The translations under genes were made by a program, and so were the position numbers. Shown here piece by piece: positions 1-8,857 of a DNA stretch of 41,900 nt (position 1 is its first letter; each line of letters starts with the position of its first letter). Origin of the DNA: an uncultured Clostridia bacterium (GTDB taxonomy: Bacteria > Bacillota > Clostridia > Oscillospirales > Acutalibacteraceae); the NCBI GenBank assembly GCA_947631945.1, contig CANRNI010000024.1, forward strand, positions 1-41,900, in the 5' to 3' direction. Below the pieces are notes generated by a model. The model did not search any database and was not told where the DNA came from. It saw nothing but the letters and a program-made list of their open reading frames with translations.

Positions 1-212
1 ACGAAACCGAGGAAGTCGAGGAGCAACACGAGGAGCAGGAAAGCGCAGCCGTTTCGGGCGATTTTGAGGACGTTTCCGCAGAAGAAAACGAGGAACTTGA
101 CGATGAGGAAGTTGAGGACTTGGACAATGAGCCGAGCGAGGACGAGGAATCCGAAGATTTCGATAAGAATGAGAGCGAGTCCGAGTGTCAGGGAATGGCA
201 ATGGGGATGTAA
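1..212 (+). CDS. 3' end of acidic-tailed mobile-element protein (partial)
   Basis: Only the last ~69 codons are present; the gene enters from the left edge and ends at TAA 210-212. The visible part is almost pure Glu/Asp/Ser with a short Met/Gly tip (GMAMGM). A second, decayed copy of this tail lies at 21761-21955, there preceded by ribbon-helix-helix segments, so the missing N-terminus here is probably a ribbon-helix-helix DNA-binding domain. Such small acidic-tailed proteins are usual in clostridial integrative elements; the exact function is not known to me. It is followed within 20 bases by a strong promoter. Confidence 0.6.
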   Translation, partial: ETEEVEEQHEEQESAAVSGDFEDVSAEENEELDDEEVEDLDNEPSEDEESEDFDKNESESECQGMAMGM

Positions 213-230
213 TAAAACTGAAATAAGTTG

Positions 231-259
231 TTGACAGGTTTCGAAAAATGTGATATAAT
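231..259 (+). promoter_or_regulatory. Consensus sigma-A promoter
   Basis: TTGACA at 231-236, a 17-base spacer and TATAAT at 254-259 with an extended -10 TG at 251-252. No protein gene starts within 650 bases downstream, so the transcript should be a non-coding leader or small RNA. Confidence 0.8.
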
Positions 260-261
260 TC

Positions 262-462
262 ATTCATGGGGACAAATCGAAAAAATCTTTTTTGTAAAGG
301 TTAGACACAAGGGCAATGCCCTTGACCTTTTCCCAGCAGGGGTAGCTCTGTTGGGAATGTTGTTTTCTGTAAGGATATTATGTAAATCTATTTTGTAAGA
401 TTTAGCCTGCAAATGGACCCTCACAAATGGCTTAACAAAGCCAAATGTGAGGGTCTTTTTTG
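262..462 (+). ncRNA. Candidate structured RNA / attenuator, repeat copy 1
   Basis: Starts just after the promoter at 231-259 and ends in an intrinsic terminator: stem 417-425/446-454 with inner stem 429-433/438-442 and T-run 456-461. Inside are two versions of a motif found elsewhere in the window: 283-306 (ending TAAAGGTTAGAC), followed by a perfect small hairpin CAAGGGC/GCCCTTG at 308-324, and 355-406 (GTTGTTTTCTGT..., then a degenerate form of the same motif). A further stem CCCAGCAG/CTGTTGGG spans about 332-355. The sequence does not encode a convincing protein. I do not recognise an Rfam family; RNA status is inferred from promoter, structure, terminator and repetition. Confidence 0.55.
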
Positions 463-940
463 TGACTGTTAAACCAATTTTTGCGTTTTGGGACGGTGGT
501 TTAAGCCCTATTGGGGGTAGCCGCAAGGATAATGCCGACGTAATCTGTGTAGCGGATAATGCGTACACCAAGTCCCAGTTAGACGTTGTTTTTTGTATGG
601 CATAATGTAAATCTTTTTAGGGTGACGTATTGGACAAATCCGAAACACGACGGTGCTTTGGTTTTTTTCGTTTTCTGCCCCGTAGACCCGTATACGGATT
701 AGTAGTTTATCTTTGAAAAAACCGCTCATAACTTAAATGCTGTGGGCGGATTTTTTGGTATATAGTTAAATCAATTGAAGGATAAAAAAGGGGTGTACAA
801 TATATCGCGTGTATTTATAGCCAAAATACCAATATATCAAGCCCTAGATTTTTGAGATATTTTATAATATAATAAAAATAAGCAGTATTTTATGGAAAAT
901 AAAAGTTTATTGCAGTTGAAGTTAAGAGAGGAAGGCAAAG
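463..940 (+). other. Gene-free stretch with repeat copy 2 and two terminator-like hairpins
   Basis: Contains a third version of the motif at 582-621 (GACGTTGTTTTTTGTATGG, then ATGTAAATCTTTTTAGG), a hairpin with T-run at about 644-669, and a hairpin CCGCTCA.../TGTGGGCGG with T-run at about 726-758. An AT-rich promoter-like zone (TATAAT near 862) precedes the response regulator at 941. No plausible protein is encoded. Confidence 0.45.
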
Positions 941-1681
941 ATGATAAAAATAGCTGTTTGCGATGACGACGTATATTTTATTTCAAATACACTGAAACCG
1001 CTGATATCTAAGGCTGTCAAGGAGGCGGATATTCAGGCGAATGTTACATATTTTGAGAATGGAAATGAACTGCTGCGCGAGTTTGAGGAAAACCGTATAT
1101 TTGATATAGTTATCCTTGACATAGATATGCCGTCCATCAATGGAAAGGAGCTTGCGAAAAAACTGCGGGACATTGACAGCGAATTCTGTCTTGCTTTTAT
1201 TTCTGCATTTAAGGAAGAGGTTTTTTCAACAATTCTTTTGGGGATTTCCGCATTTATTCCCAAAGAATTTGAAAAGGAAATTTATATTGAATCACTAACC
1301 AAAATATTTAAGGATTATTCTGATAAAAAACCCGATAACAATGTTGTGGATATATTGATTGACGGCATTTCTTCAACCAGAAGAATACCATTAAATAATA
1401 TCTATTATTTTCAAAGTACAGGCGGGAATATTGTTCTTCATACTTATTCCGAGCAGTTTATTTTAGTGGAAAGGGTTTTGGACAAGATTGTACAAATTTA
1501 CGGTCCTTATGGTTTTTATAAAACGCATAGGAACTTTTTGGTTAATATTGAAAAGATATTTGAGGTAAAGGACAAAGAGGTCGTAATGAATAACAATGAA
1601 CATTTACCACTCAGTAAGAGGAATCGTAAACCGTTATTGATTGAAATTGCAGGAAAGGCTGTAGAAAAGGTGGTTCAGTAA
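941..1681 (+). CDS. LytTR-family response regulator
   Basis: 246 residues. Receiver domain about residues 1-120 with the acidic pocket DDD at 8-10, phosphoacceptor Asp60 in VILDIDMP and the conserved Lys108; LytTR DNA-binding domain about residues 130-235. Ribosome site GAGAGGAAGG precedes the ATG. Its stop overlaps the ATG of the adjoining sensor kinase. This AgrA-like class binds paired 9-bp direct repeats; a good match lies upstream of the neighbouring secreted-protein/ABC operon (6707-6736), which is its most likely target. Family assignment is firm; the target is inferred. Confidence 0.9.
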   Translation: MIKIAVCDDDVYFISNTLKPLISKAVKEADIQANVTYFENGNELLREFEENRIFDIVILDIDMPSINGKELAKKLRDIDSEFCLAFISAFKEEVFSTILLGISAFIPKEFEKEIYIESLTKIFKDYSDKKPDNNVVDILIDGISSTRRIPLNNIYYFQSTGGNIVLHTYSEQFILVERVLDKIVQIYGPYGFYKTHRNFLVNIEKIFEVKDKEVVMNNNEHLPLSKRNRKPLLIEIAGKAVEKVVQ

Positions 1682-2754
1682 TGGGAATGAAAATACTCGA
1701 TTTTGTAATGTGTTTTATTGAGCAAGGTATGTGCTTTCTCTTTTTTAATGCGTTATGCGAGAAAAGGTTCAAAAGCAAAATTTTATTTGTAACGGCTATT
1801 GCAGTCAGTGCGGTGCTGTTGTTTTTGTGTTCGGGGATAAGCGTCGCTGTCAGACCGATCCTTACTTTTCTTCAAGTGACTATAATCTCATCATTATTAT
1901 ATAAGGATAGCTTTTTTATTAAATCTGCTTATTCAATTATGATACTGTATATTTTTTCTATAATAGACATTATTTTTGCCAACTTTGTTGAGATTACGTT
2001 TAACGAAGATTTCCTGACTGCATTTTATTCATCTTTGCTTTGCAGGACAATTTATTGCGTTATTATCAAGGCTGCAAACGCTGTAACGATATTCTTGATT
2101 TATAAAGGCTGGAAGAAAATAAAAAATGATGTAAACCGAAAATTTTGGGTGCTTTATAATATTGTGATGACAGTATTTTTATCAATTACGACGATATTCA
2201 TTGTCATTTACTCAAACGTCAGTCAATCGGATAAAACATCGTTGTTATTTTTAGTAATTTCTATTTCGTTTTTTGCAATGAGTATGGTTGTAATTTATTT
2301 TTTCACAGAAATCTGTTATGGCTTTCAGCGTGACAAAAAACTTTATATGCTTGAAACGGGATATAGTGCTTTGCAGGAAAAAATGGCTTTGCAGAACCAA
2401 AATTCCGAGAAGTTAAAAAAGATACAGCACGATATGAAAAAACATCTTCTTAATGCGGCGGCTCTTGCAGAAAAAGGGAAATTTGATACAGCAGCCGAGC
2501 TTTTAAGGAATGCGGGAGAGGATATTGAAAAAAATGTTCCGCTTTTGAACATAAATTCGGGCAACGATATTGTTGACGCTGTTATTGCATCGAAGTCCGC
2601 TGTATGTGAAAGCTGTCATATCGTTTTTCAACATATTATAAAAAATCCGCCGAAAAATATCGGCGGATTTGATTTATCTTATTTTTTTAAGTTTACCCTT
2701 TTCCATTTCGCACACAGTATCGCACAGCACATCAATATCCTCGGCGGAATGTGA
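1681..2754 (+). pseudogene. AgrC/GHKL-type sensor kinase, truncated before ATPase domain
   Basis: Overlaps the response regulator stop by one base. About six hydrophobic segments fill residues 1-215, then a dimerisation helix with the phospho-acceptor motif QHDMKKH (His250) and the usual short linker. The protein should then enter a GHKL ATPase domain with N and G boxes, but at about base 2640 (residue ~320) kinase-like sequence stops and the frame runs through the terminator and the 3' end of the convergent ABC ATPase gene until a chance stop. The whole ATP-binding domain is missing, so it cannot autophosphorylate. A deletion joining the kinase gene to the tail of the convergent operon is the simplest reading. 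Confidence 0.8.
2634..2672 (-). terminator. Terminator of the ABC/secreted-protein operon
   Basis: Perfect stem AAATCCGCCGA (2643-2653) with TCGGCGGATTT (2660-2670), and a T-run when read on the minus strand, directly after the ABC ATPase stop at 2674. It sits where the kinase gene on the other strand loses its homology. Confidence 0.8.
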
Positions 2755-3312
2755 GGCAATTAAAATCGTTTTTCCCTGCGATTTTAAGTCAAGCAAATAT
2801 TGCCGCATATCCTGCACGCCGTCCTTGTCCAAACCGTTCATAGGCTCGTCGAGAATTAAAATATCCGGATTTTCCATAATCGCCTGCGCAAGCCCCAAAC
2901 GCTGTCGCATACCAAGAGAATATTTTCCGACGTGCTTTTTGTCGTCGGGGTTTAATCCCACGCTTTTTATCGCGTTTTTTATTTCGGCATTTCCGATTTT
3001 GCCCGAAATTTTCGCAAGGAATTTCAAGTTGTTGAACCCCGAATAATTTGGCAGAAAACCGGGCGTTTCAATTATCACACCAACATTTTTCGGAATGTCA
3101 ATGTCCTTGCCAATAATTTTATCATCAACACGAATTTCACCGATTTTATACGGAACGATCCCGCATATGCACTTCATCAGCATCGTCTTTCCGGATCCGT
3201 TTCTGCCGATAAGTCCGTGAATTTTCCCTTTTTCAAAATCAATTGTGATATTGGAAAGTACAGTCACGTCCTTAAATTTTTTAGTAAGATTTTTAATTTC
3301 GATTGCGTTCAT
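2674..3312 (-). CDS. ABC transporter ATP-binding protein
   Basis: 212 residues, the usual size for a stand-alone ABC-2 type ATPase. Walker A GRNGSGKT at 36-43, signature YSLGMRQRLGLA near 130, Walker B ILILDEPMNGLD near 150 and H-loop ASHS near 190. Last gene of a five-gene minus-strand operon; two permease genes lie directly upstream (5-base gap). With the small secreted protein and the lipoprotein it probably forms an export or self-protection system for a peptide. The substrate is not visible in the sequence. Confidence 0.9.
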   Translation of the reverse strand: MNAIEIKNLTKKFKDVTVLSNITIDFEKGKIHGLIGRNGSGKTMLMKCICGIVPYKIGEIRVDDKIIGKDIDIPKNVGVIIETPGFLPNYSGFNNLKFLAKISGKIGNAEIKNAIKSVGLNPDDKKHVGKYSLGMRQRLGLAQAIMENPDILILDEPMNGLDKDGVQDMRQYLLDLKSQGKTILIASHSAEDIDVLCDTVCEMEKGKLKKIR

Positions 3313-3316
3313 AATA

Positions 3317-4174
3317 TTACTCCTTAAAATTAAGGCTTTTCTTCCTGCCGAAAACGAATATTCCTATCATCAAAATCAGGATAAGTCCCGCAAGCACGCT
3401 TACGCAATACGGAAAAGTCGGATTTGGAGTCAAGCCGCCCACATCAATAAAATCAAGGGTGTTCCAGGACAGCGGCGAGAATTTGCGAAATCTTCCTATC
3501 CCCATTGTGTCTTTTATAATAAACGCCCAGACAACCAGAGCAAACGCGGAAACTATTCCGATATAGCGATTTTGGGTTATGAGATTAAAGAAAAATACAA
3601 CCATTCCCAGCAGTATTCCCGCAAGCCACGAAAGCAAAAAAGTGAAAAAACAGGCTTGTATTGGCGTGAAATATTCTACGACAATTTTTGTTATCTCAAG
3701 TTTTGGAACATCAGAAGGTACGACAGCACTGCCGTTTGCCAGAGAGTAAAAAGTCGTTCCCCAGTCAAGTGAAATATCAGCGACAAAAATCGTTGACAAA
3801 ATTGAAAGCAAAAAGATGAACAAATAATAAACTGCGCTTGCTGTGATTATATATAAAATCTGTCCGCAAAGCCACTTAATTCGGCTCGCCCTCATCATAA
3901 CGAACGTTTGGTTTTTATCTATAAACGGTGCGTCGCAAAACATCAGTACCACGGGTAATGTGAAAACCAATTTCATATAACGGCTCACATAAATAAACGG
4001 AAATATCCATATTGACACATCGGTATTAAGCGCAGCAGCGTTTCTACACACATTATCAGCATAAACAAACGTCATTACTGCCAACATAACGGCGATAGTC
4101 CACATACGGTAATCGGTCGCCCATTTGCGGAAATTTTGCAAACATATTGAAAAAACAGTTTTAACCGAGTTCAT
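3317..4174 (-). CDS. ABC-2 type permease
   Basis: About 285 residues with six hydrophobic segments and the loop layout of ABC-2 permeases. I choose ATG 4174 (MNSVKTV) because AGAGGGTG lies just upstream; a TTG at 4192 is possible. The start lies inside the 3' end of the previous gene (14-base overlap), indicating translational coupling. Homology to the adjacent permease is not obvious by eye, so the two probably form a heteromeric channel with the ATPase at 2674-3312. Confidence 0.75.
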   Translation of the reverse strand: MNSVKTVFSICLQNFRKWATDYRMWTIAVMLAVMTFVYADNVCRNAAALNTDVSIWIFPFIYVSRYMKLVFTLPVVLMFCDAPFIDKNQTFVMMRASRIKWLCGQILYIITASAVYYLFIFLLSILSTIFVADISLDWGTTFYSLANGSAVVPSDVPKLEITKIVVEYFTPIQACFFTFLLSWLAGILLGMVVFFFNLITQNRYIGIVSAFALVVWAFIIKDTMGIGRFRKFSPLSWNTLDFIDVGGLTPNPTFPYCVSVLAGLILILMIGIFVFGRKKSLNFKE

Positions 4175-4916
4175 TCTGCACCCTCTTTTCAACTTTTTTG
4201 GTAAAAATTATTCCGCAAAGCATTGATAGTCCCACAAAAACAAATGTGGTATAGAAAAAAATACCTCCCGCCGAATACGGCAAAGCCGAAAATGATAATC
4301 CCATAAGGTCGAGTTGTATAGGCAAACGCTGTGCAGTAAACTGTTCAATCGCGTAACTTAGAACAAACGGCGAACCGATAGCTATATATTTGCTCGGAAA
4401 AAATGCGGAAAGCGTCATTCCCGTAACTGCCCACATAGCGCAGGAAAGCGAATATGTGAAATAGTAGAATACAATCTCTAAAAACGGAACTCCCATTTCT
4501 ACAAACTCATTGTAAGGCCCCACAGAACCGTTAGAGATAGAAAACGGTTTTTCAGCAGTTAGTGCTGATACCGCCACAAAAACAACAAGCGGAATGAAAA
4601 CAGTGACAAGTGCCGATATAAAGCAGGACGTAAAATTTGAAACGGCATATGTAAACGCGCATTTTCTGGTAACGCAGTTGGTGGTCGTTTTGGTGTTCCA
4701 CTCGTCTGAAAAATTTGCCGCAAACGGTAACGCTGCAAACACAATAAATGCCTTTCGGTAGCCTTCGACATCAAGCAGTATACGCAGGTCCGTTAAAACG
4801 TCCACGCCTTCCCAAAGGTTGCTTTTTGCGTGAATAAGACACAAACCAAAAACGCCTATAATTCCCGCATACAGAAACGGGGAATGGACCAGCTTAAAAA
4901 AATACGCTTTCAGCAT
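4161..4916 (-). CDS. ABC-2 type permease
   Basis: 251 residues, about six membrane segments, including an opening segment FLYAGIIGVFGLCLI and a long hydrophobic C-terminal half. The ATG at 4914-4916 abuts the stop of the lipoprotein gene (4917-4919). Together with the next permease and ATPase it forms an ABC-2 transporter. No substrate-determining motif is visible. Confidence 0.75.
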   Translation of the reverse strand: MLKAYFFKLVHSPFLYAGIIGVFGLCLIHAKSNLWEGVDVLTDLRILLDVEGYRKAFIVFAALPFAANFSDEWNTKTTTNCVTRKCAFTYAVSNFTSCFISALVTVFIPLVVFVAVSALTAEKPFSISNGSVGPYNEFVEMGVPFLEIVFYYFTYSLSCAMWAVTGMTLSAFFPSKYIAIGSPFVLSYAIEQFTAQRLPIQLDLMGLSFSALPYSAGGIFFYTTFVFVGLSMLCGIIFTKKVEKRVQNELG

Positions 4917-6068
4917 TTAATAACTCCCTAATCTGATACCTGTATCGGCATAATAATATTCGGCGCAGTCGGTTACAATATCTTTTTCGGGTCCCGAAAG
5001 GATATGTCCCATAAAGCACCACGCAGGGGTGAATATTATCTCCGAATTTTCTCCGCTTTTAAGCGGAACATATTCCAATTTACATTCGGTAAAGTATTTC
5101 GGACTTGTCAACACTTGCTTTGAATAGTAATTGACAAATTCATTTGCGGCATAATCCGCGTCAAAATCAATATTGACTGTTCCTGCGTTTTCCGAAACAA
5201 CATCGTATGATTCGCTTATTGTGATATAGAATATTTTATCTTTGGTAACATAAGCAGTGATCCCCGCGCCGACTGTAGTAGCACTCGCACCTGCCGCCTT
5301 AAGATTTCCCATACAAAGCTCAATGCCGTTATACTTAAACGGATATTTTAGAACATAAATCCCCTCGTCTTGTTCCCACAAAGTATAGCTGCTCCCTCCG
5401 GTTTTTGAAAAACCGCCTTTTTTTTCGAGGTAGTCATTTGCTTTTTCCGCATTGATCGGTATTACATAAGGATCTGCATAATTTTCAATGCCTGTTTCAT
5501 CGAGTATTTTATTAACTCGGTCAACAGCGTCCTTCCTTGAAAAAGAGGGAAGTTCTTCATCACTTGAATAATAGATTTTGTCGTAATGCTGGGCGATGTT
5601 TCCGTAATTCTTGGAGTTGTCGCCTACGCCGGAGTCAATGTATATATAAGAATCGGGATACGCCACCAACCTGCAGTTATCGCTCGTTTTATAAATTGTG
5701 GTTTTGCTTCCGGGAAATTGTTCGGTTGCGTCCGTGATCGTTTTATCCTGCAAGATAACTTTTTTTACAGTTTCGACATCATATTCTTTAGGTTTGAGTG
5801 CGATTTTTTGAACCGAAGTTGGAGCGTCGGTTGGTATTGTAAAGTCGATTGAAAGATTGTCTTCCTGCATATTTACAACGCCGTCGGGGAAAAAACCGGT
5901 TGTAATATCCTCGTTGTCACTGCCGTCACTTCTGTCACTGCCGTTTTCGGTTTGCGATGTATTTGAAGTTGTCTTTGGGGGAATATTCCTTTCTCCTGTT
6001 GGGAAACATCCGGCGAGGAAGACAGATGACGTCAGCATTAGTGTCAATAATTTAAGTTTATGTTTCAT
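4917..6068 (-). CDS. Putative lipoprotein of the ABC operon
   Basis: About 383 residues. The signal peptide ends in lipobox LAGC, followed by a low-complexity Thr/Ser/Asp linker and then a soluble mixed domain. ATG 6068 is preferred because of GAGGGT 8 bases upstream; an upstream TTG would add five residues. In known clostridial loci a lipoprotein of this size often sits between a small secreted protein and ABC-2 genes, and I infer a role in binding or protecting against the secreted peptide. I recognise no named domain. Confidence 0.65.
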   Translation of the reverse strand: MKHKLKLLTLMLTSSVFLAGCFPTGERNIPPKTTSNTSQTENGSDRSDGSDNEDITTGFFPDGVVNMQEDNLSIDFTIPTDAPTSVQKIALKPKEYDVETVKKVILQDKTITDATEQFPGSKTTIYKTSDNCRLVAYPDSYIYIDSGVGDNSKNYGNIAQHYDKIYYSSDEELPSFSRKDAVDRVNKILDETGIENYADPYVIPINAEKANDYLEKKGGFSKTGGSSYTLWEQDEGIYVLKYPFKYNGIELCMGNLKAAGASATTVGAGITAYVTKDKIFYITISESYDVVSENAGTVNIDFDADYAANEFVNYYSKQVLTSPKYFTECKLEYVPLKSGENSEIIFTPAWCFMGHILSGPEKDIVTDCAEYYYADTGIRLGSY

Positions 6069-6160
6069 ATTTGTTACCCTCAAAAAATTAGCAGACTGCG
6101 CGGATCACGGTATAACGTTCTCCGCGCAACGCGTTGATGTTCAAAAGAGTTTATAAATTA

Positions 6161-6574
6161 TCACGGAGCCCATACTCCCTCAATATCCGTATCGTATGCC
6201 GAGTAAGCGTTCATAAAGAAATTCTTGCCAGCCACGGACGTTGAACTGCTATCATAAGGCATTTGCTCTGTTACATAGTTTTCATTTGCAATAGCAACTT
6301 TAGTCAAACGAACACCGTATAACTCATCATTATAGTTCCAAACTGAGAAGTAAACAGGTGAATAGGTTGTAAGACCATTGTGTACTGTTACTGCTGCAGC
6401 ATCTTCAAATGAATCTACTTTCTGTGCAGATTCCGTAAAAACATTTTCTTCCCTTGCGCTAAACTTTAAGGCAAAATCATCGCCCCAATTTACATAGGCA
6501 AAAGCTGTTGCTCCGAGCACGCCCATAGTTGCCGTAGCGATAGCTGCAGCAACGATTTTTTTGAATTTGTTCAT
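6161..6574 (-). CDS. Small secreted protein, DUF2712/lactococcin-972-like
   Basis: 137 residues from ATG 6574, chosen because AAGGAGG lies 7 bases upstream (an earlier in-frame start lacks a ribosome site). A Sec signal peptide (KKIVAAAIATATMGVLGATAFA) precedes a mature ~110-residue Tyr/Asn/Ser-rich domain that ends NAYSAYDTDIEGVWAP. The pattern of an N-terminal signal, a NAYS-type strand and a terminal G-V/Y-W motif resembles DUF2712 and lactococcin-972-like proteins, which travel with ABC-2 transporters and LytTR systems. It is the first gene of the operon ending at 2674. Family resemblance is by eye and moderate. Confidence 0.6.
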   Translation of the reverse strand: MNKFKKIVAAAIATATMGVLGATAFAYVNWGDDFALKFSAREENVFTESAQKVDSFEDAAAVTVHNGLTTYSPVYFSVWNYNDELYGVRLTKVAIANENYVTEQMPYDSSSTSVAGKNFFMNAYSAYDTDIEGVWAP

Positions 6575-6666
6575 AAAGAACCTCCTTAATTGATGTGACA
6601 CGATTATGCTGATCAGACACAATCGGTCATTGTCCGTAAGTAACACAAAGCTAACCTTGCAATATT

Positions 6667-6695
6667 AGTTTAACACCGACTGCTATGTTTGTCAA
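6667..6695 (-). promoter_or_regulatory. Promoter of the secreted-protein/ABC operon
   Basis: On the minus strand TTGACA (6690-6695), 17 bases, TAAACT (6667-6672). About 90 bases upstream of the start codon at 6574. Confidence 0.7.
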
Positions 6696-6706
6696 TGTTT
6701 TTTAAG

Positions 6707-6736
6707 ATGAACGGTCAAAATTTGAGGTTAAGCGGG
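6707..6736 (-). promoter_or_regulatory. Candidate LytTR operator pair
   Basis: ACCGTTCAT (6707-6715, minus strand) fits the general LytTR half-site [TA][AC][CA]GTTN[AG][TG] at every position. A weaker copy CCCGCTTAA lies 12 bases further upstream (6728-6736), giving the 21-bp period expected of LytTR direct repeats. The pair ends 11 bases before the -35 hexamer, a normal activator position. Confidence 0.55.
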
Positions 6737-6950
6737 AATAAATTTGTAAATTTATCTTGAATTATCTCGAAACATATTTTGTTTTGCATTTTCATTATAA
6801 CATATATTTTTTCAAATGTCAAGAGGAAGTAACAACAATATGTGTGTAAAATATTACAAAATATAAATATATCGTTGGTTGTATTTTTGTTAATATTGCT
6901 GTAAAATATAATATAGTGTAAGGACCACAGTTTATGGAGGAGAATGAAAA

Positions 6951-7280
6951 TTGAGTGATATATTGCTTAACATAGGGGCGCGCTTAAAGAAGTGGCGCAA
7001 GGAGAACGGATTTACCCAAGCGGAAACTGCTTCGCTTTTGGAGATGTCGCTGAATTTTTACGGCGATATAGAGCGCGGAAAGTGCAGACTTTCTATTGAA
7101 AAAATAATCCTTGCACATGAACGGCTCGGCATAGATCCAACATACCTGCTTACGGGTGAAGAACACCGAACCGTTGGTTTTTATGATATTATCAAGGACT
7201 GCCCGAAAGACAAGGTGTTTGATATGGAGCAAATTGTTCGATATGCGAGTAATTTGTATCGAAATGACAAAAAGTCCTAA
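6951..7280 (+). CDS. XRE-family transcriptional regulator
   Basis: 109 residues. Helix-turn-helix of the Cro/C1 type at about residues 8-65 (LKKWRKENGFTQAETASLLEMSLNFYGDIERGKCRLS). Start TTG 6951, 10 bases after GGAGG; the nearby ATG 6944 is in another frame and closes at once. The C-terminal 40 residues have no domain I recognise. It is divergent from the secreted-protein operon and stands next to mobile-element debris, so it may belong to either. Confidence 0.8.
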   Translation: MSDILLNIGARLKKWRKENGFTQAETASLLEMSLNFYGDIERGKCRLSIEKIILAHERLGIDPTYLLTGEEHRTVGFYDIIKDCPKDKVFDMEQIVRYASNLYRNDKKS

Positions 7281-7470
7281 GTTGTGTCCCTGCTTTAATT
7301 TTATGGGTTCATTTCAATTTGGCAATATAATTACTATCAAGTGATGATTATGGCAAATACCGCTAAGAGTGCGATGTTGACGATTTTAAAAATTGCAGAG
7401 GAAATTGAAGTAACAGGAAAAGTATAATACATAAACCGCGAATTTTAACGGCTATTGTATAGGCAAAAAA
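7281..7470 (+). other. Gene-poor stretch with one 27-codon ORF
   Basis: An ORF at 7344-7427 (MIMANTAKSAMLTILKIAEE...) lacks a clear ribosome site; it may be a remnant. Nothing else recognisable. Confidence 0.25.
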
Positions 7471-7471
7471 A

Positions 7472-7505
7472 GGACTTCCCACAAAATAGAGAAGTCCATT
7501 TTTAT
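7472..7505. terminator. Bidirectional intrinsic terminator
   Basis: Stem GGACTTC (7472-7478) with GAAGTCC (7491-7497), T-run on both strands. It separates the XRE gene from the convergent relaxase remnant. Confidence 0.75.
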
Positions 7506-7540
7506 AAGGTCGTCATACGTTAGCAGGGATAAGAATGTAG

Positions 7541-8632
7541 TTATATCCGATTGTTCCTGTCGGGTTTCTGTTTCTCAGCATCTACGGTTTTACGTTGCTC
7601 CTCAACCAGCAGCGTTATGTAATCCCCCTTTGAAATCTCGTAGTAGGTCTTGGAAATATCCGAATATGATAAAGCCGGCTGCACCTCTCAAATTTTTCTT
7701 TGAGGGGTGCAGCTTTTTTCTGCGTGTCGGCAACGACAGATTTGAGGTACTCGAAGTCCGAGCGGCTTGTGATGTTGTTGTGTTCGAGGATAGGCTTATA
7801 CATTTTCAAGCGGAGTTCCTCTGCGGGCGTGCGCTCTGGTTTGTCAAGCAGTGAAAAGTATTCCTCAGCTTGCTCGACAAGGGTTTTCAAGTTGTCAAGT
7901 TCAGCAGTGAGCGTGTTCAACTCCTGCCGCGCTTTTTCAACCTCATATTCAAGCTGCCGAATTTTCCCCTCGACCTCTCCAATAGAGCGGAGATTGTCAC
8001 GGTTGATCACGGTGAGCATAGTTCCAAGTTGTTCGAGAGTTGGGTGGTTGGCATTGACCGCTTGAATGCCGTCAATAGTTTCAGAATACTTGTCGCGGAG
8101 TGCCGACCTCTCGCACGGATTTTTTAATCCCGCTCCTACGTCGCGCCATAAAATTCTTGAAGCAAGGCTCTCAATGGTGTAGTCCACGCCGAGAGTTTTC
8201 AAACGAACGGCTCTCTGCTGTTCCGGTGCTTTAATCGAGATATATTTCCCACGCCGAACCGTGTAGCCTAACAACTCCAACTCCGCGAGCAACTCGTCAA
8301 CATTCTTGACCTTGAGTATTAGTCCGTCTATCTCCAGACGGATTTTTTCTTTCCACGATGTGCCGCGCTGCTTGTGTTCCCATTCATTATAATCAATGCC
8401 CCGACCTGTCCCACGCTCCGTGTCAATCGGCTTTATACCGAACGCAAGACATACCCTGTCGGAAATCTCACGGAGCTGTTTAAGTGTTGTCTGGTTATCA
8501 TTGAATTTATGTCCGTCAATTCCGTAAGCGTTTAAGATAATATTGTTTTCAACGTGTGTGGCAATCACTACTTGACAACTATCGCCAAACTGGTGAGTGA
8601 GTTTCAATGAAAAACAAATTCTCCGTGTATGA
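7541..8632 (-). pseudogene. Relaxase (MobA/VirD2-like) remnant
   Basis: Homology begins inside the relaxase domain (HQFGDSCQVVIATHV) and runs through a long coiled-coil C-terminal region (residues ~210-300). The N-terminal ~100 residues, with the nicking tyrosine, are absent. The segment that should hold the metal-binding His triad reads ATHVENNIILNAYG; the HxxHNH part has been deleted. Near 7685 the frame shifts; the other frame continues with YSDISKTYYEISKGDYITLL and a proper tail to a stop at 7541-7543. Three independent lesions make this a dead gene. It follows the MobC remnant, the usual gene order in clostridial mobilizable elements. Confidence 0.8.
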
Positions 8633-8635
8633 AGT

Positions 8636-8824
8636 TCAGGCTGCGATTGACGGTAGTATGGAGAGAAATTGATTTAAGGTATGGCATAACGATTCGTTCT
8701 CCTTTCTGAGTTTCTCCACATCTTCGGCATAGATGTTGTGGGTTTCATTCGCTTTCTTCGCGATCTGGTTGATGTTCGCGCCGATGATGCGCAAGGCTTT
8801 CATCACTTCGCCCACCTCGGACAT
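8636..8824 (-). pseudogene. MobC-like relaxosome protein, N-terminally truncated
   Basis: 62 residues containing the MobC signature LRIIGANINQIAKKAN and following Asn-Ile-Tyr and helix. MobC proteins are normally 110-130 residues with an N-terminal ribbon-helix-helix; only the C-terminal half remains. It is translated toward the relaxase remnant. An ATG is present at 8822-8824, but no good ribosome site. Confidence 0.7.
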
Positions 8825-8857
8825 ATTAAAATAGGTTATATGCCTGTCGAGGGTAAC

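Noticed and set aside
262-770. Minus-strand frames of 60-100 codons over the leader region
   Set aside because: No ribosome sites, no recognisable domains, and they run through terminators and repeat copies on the other strand.
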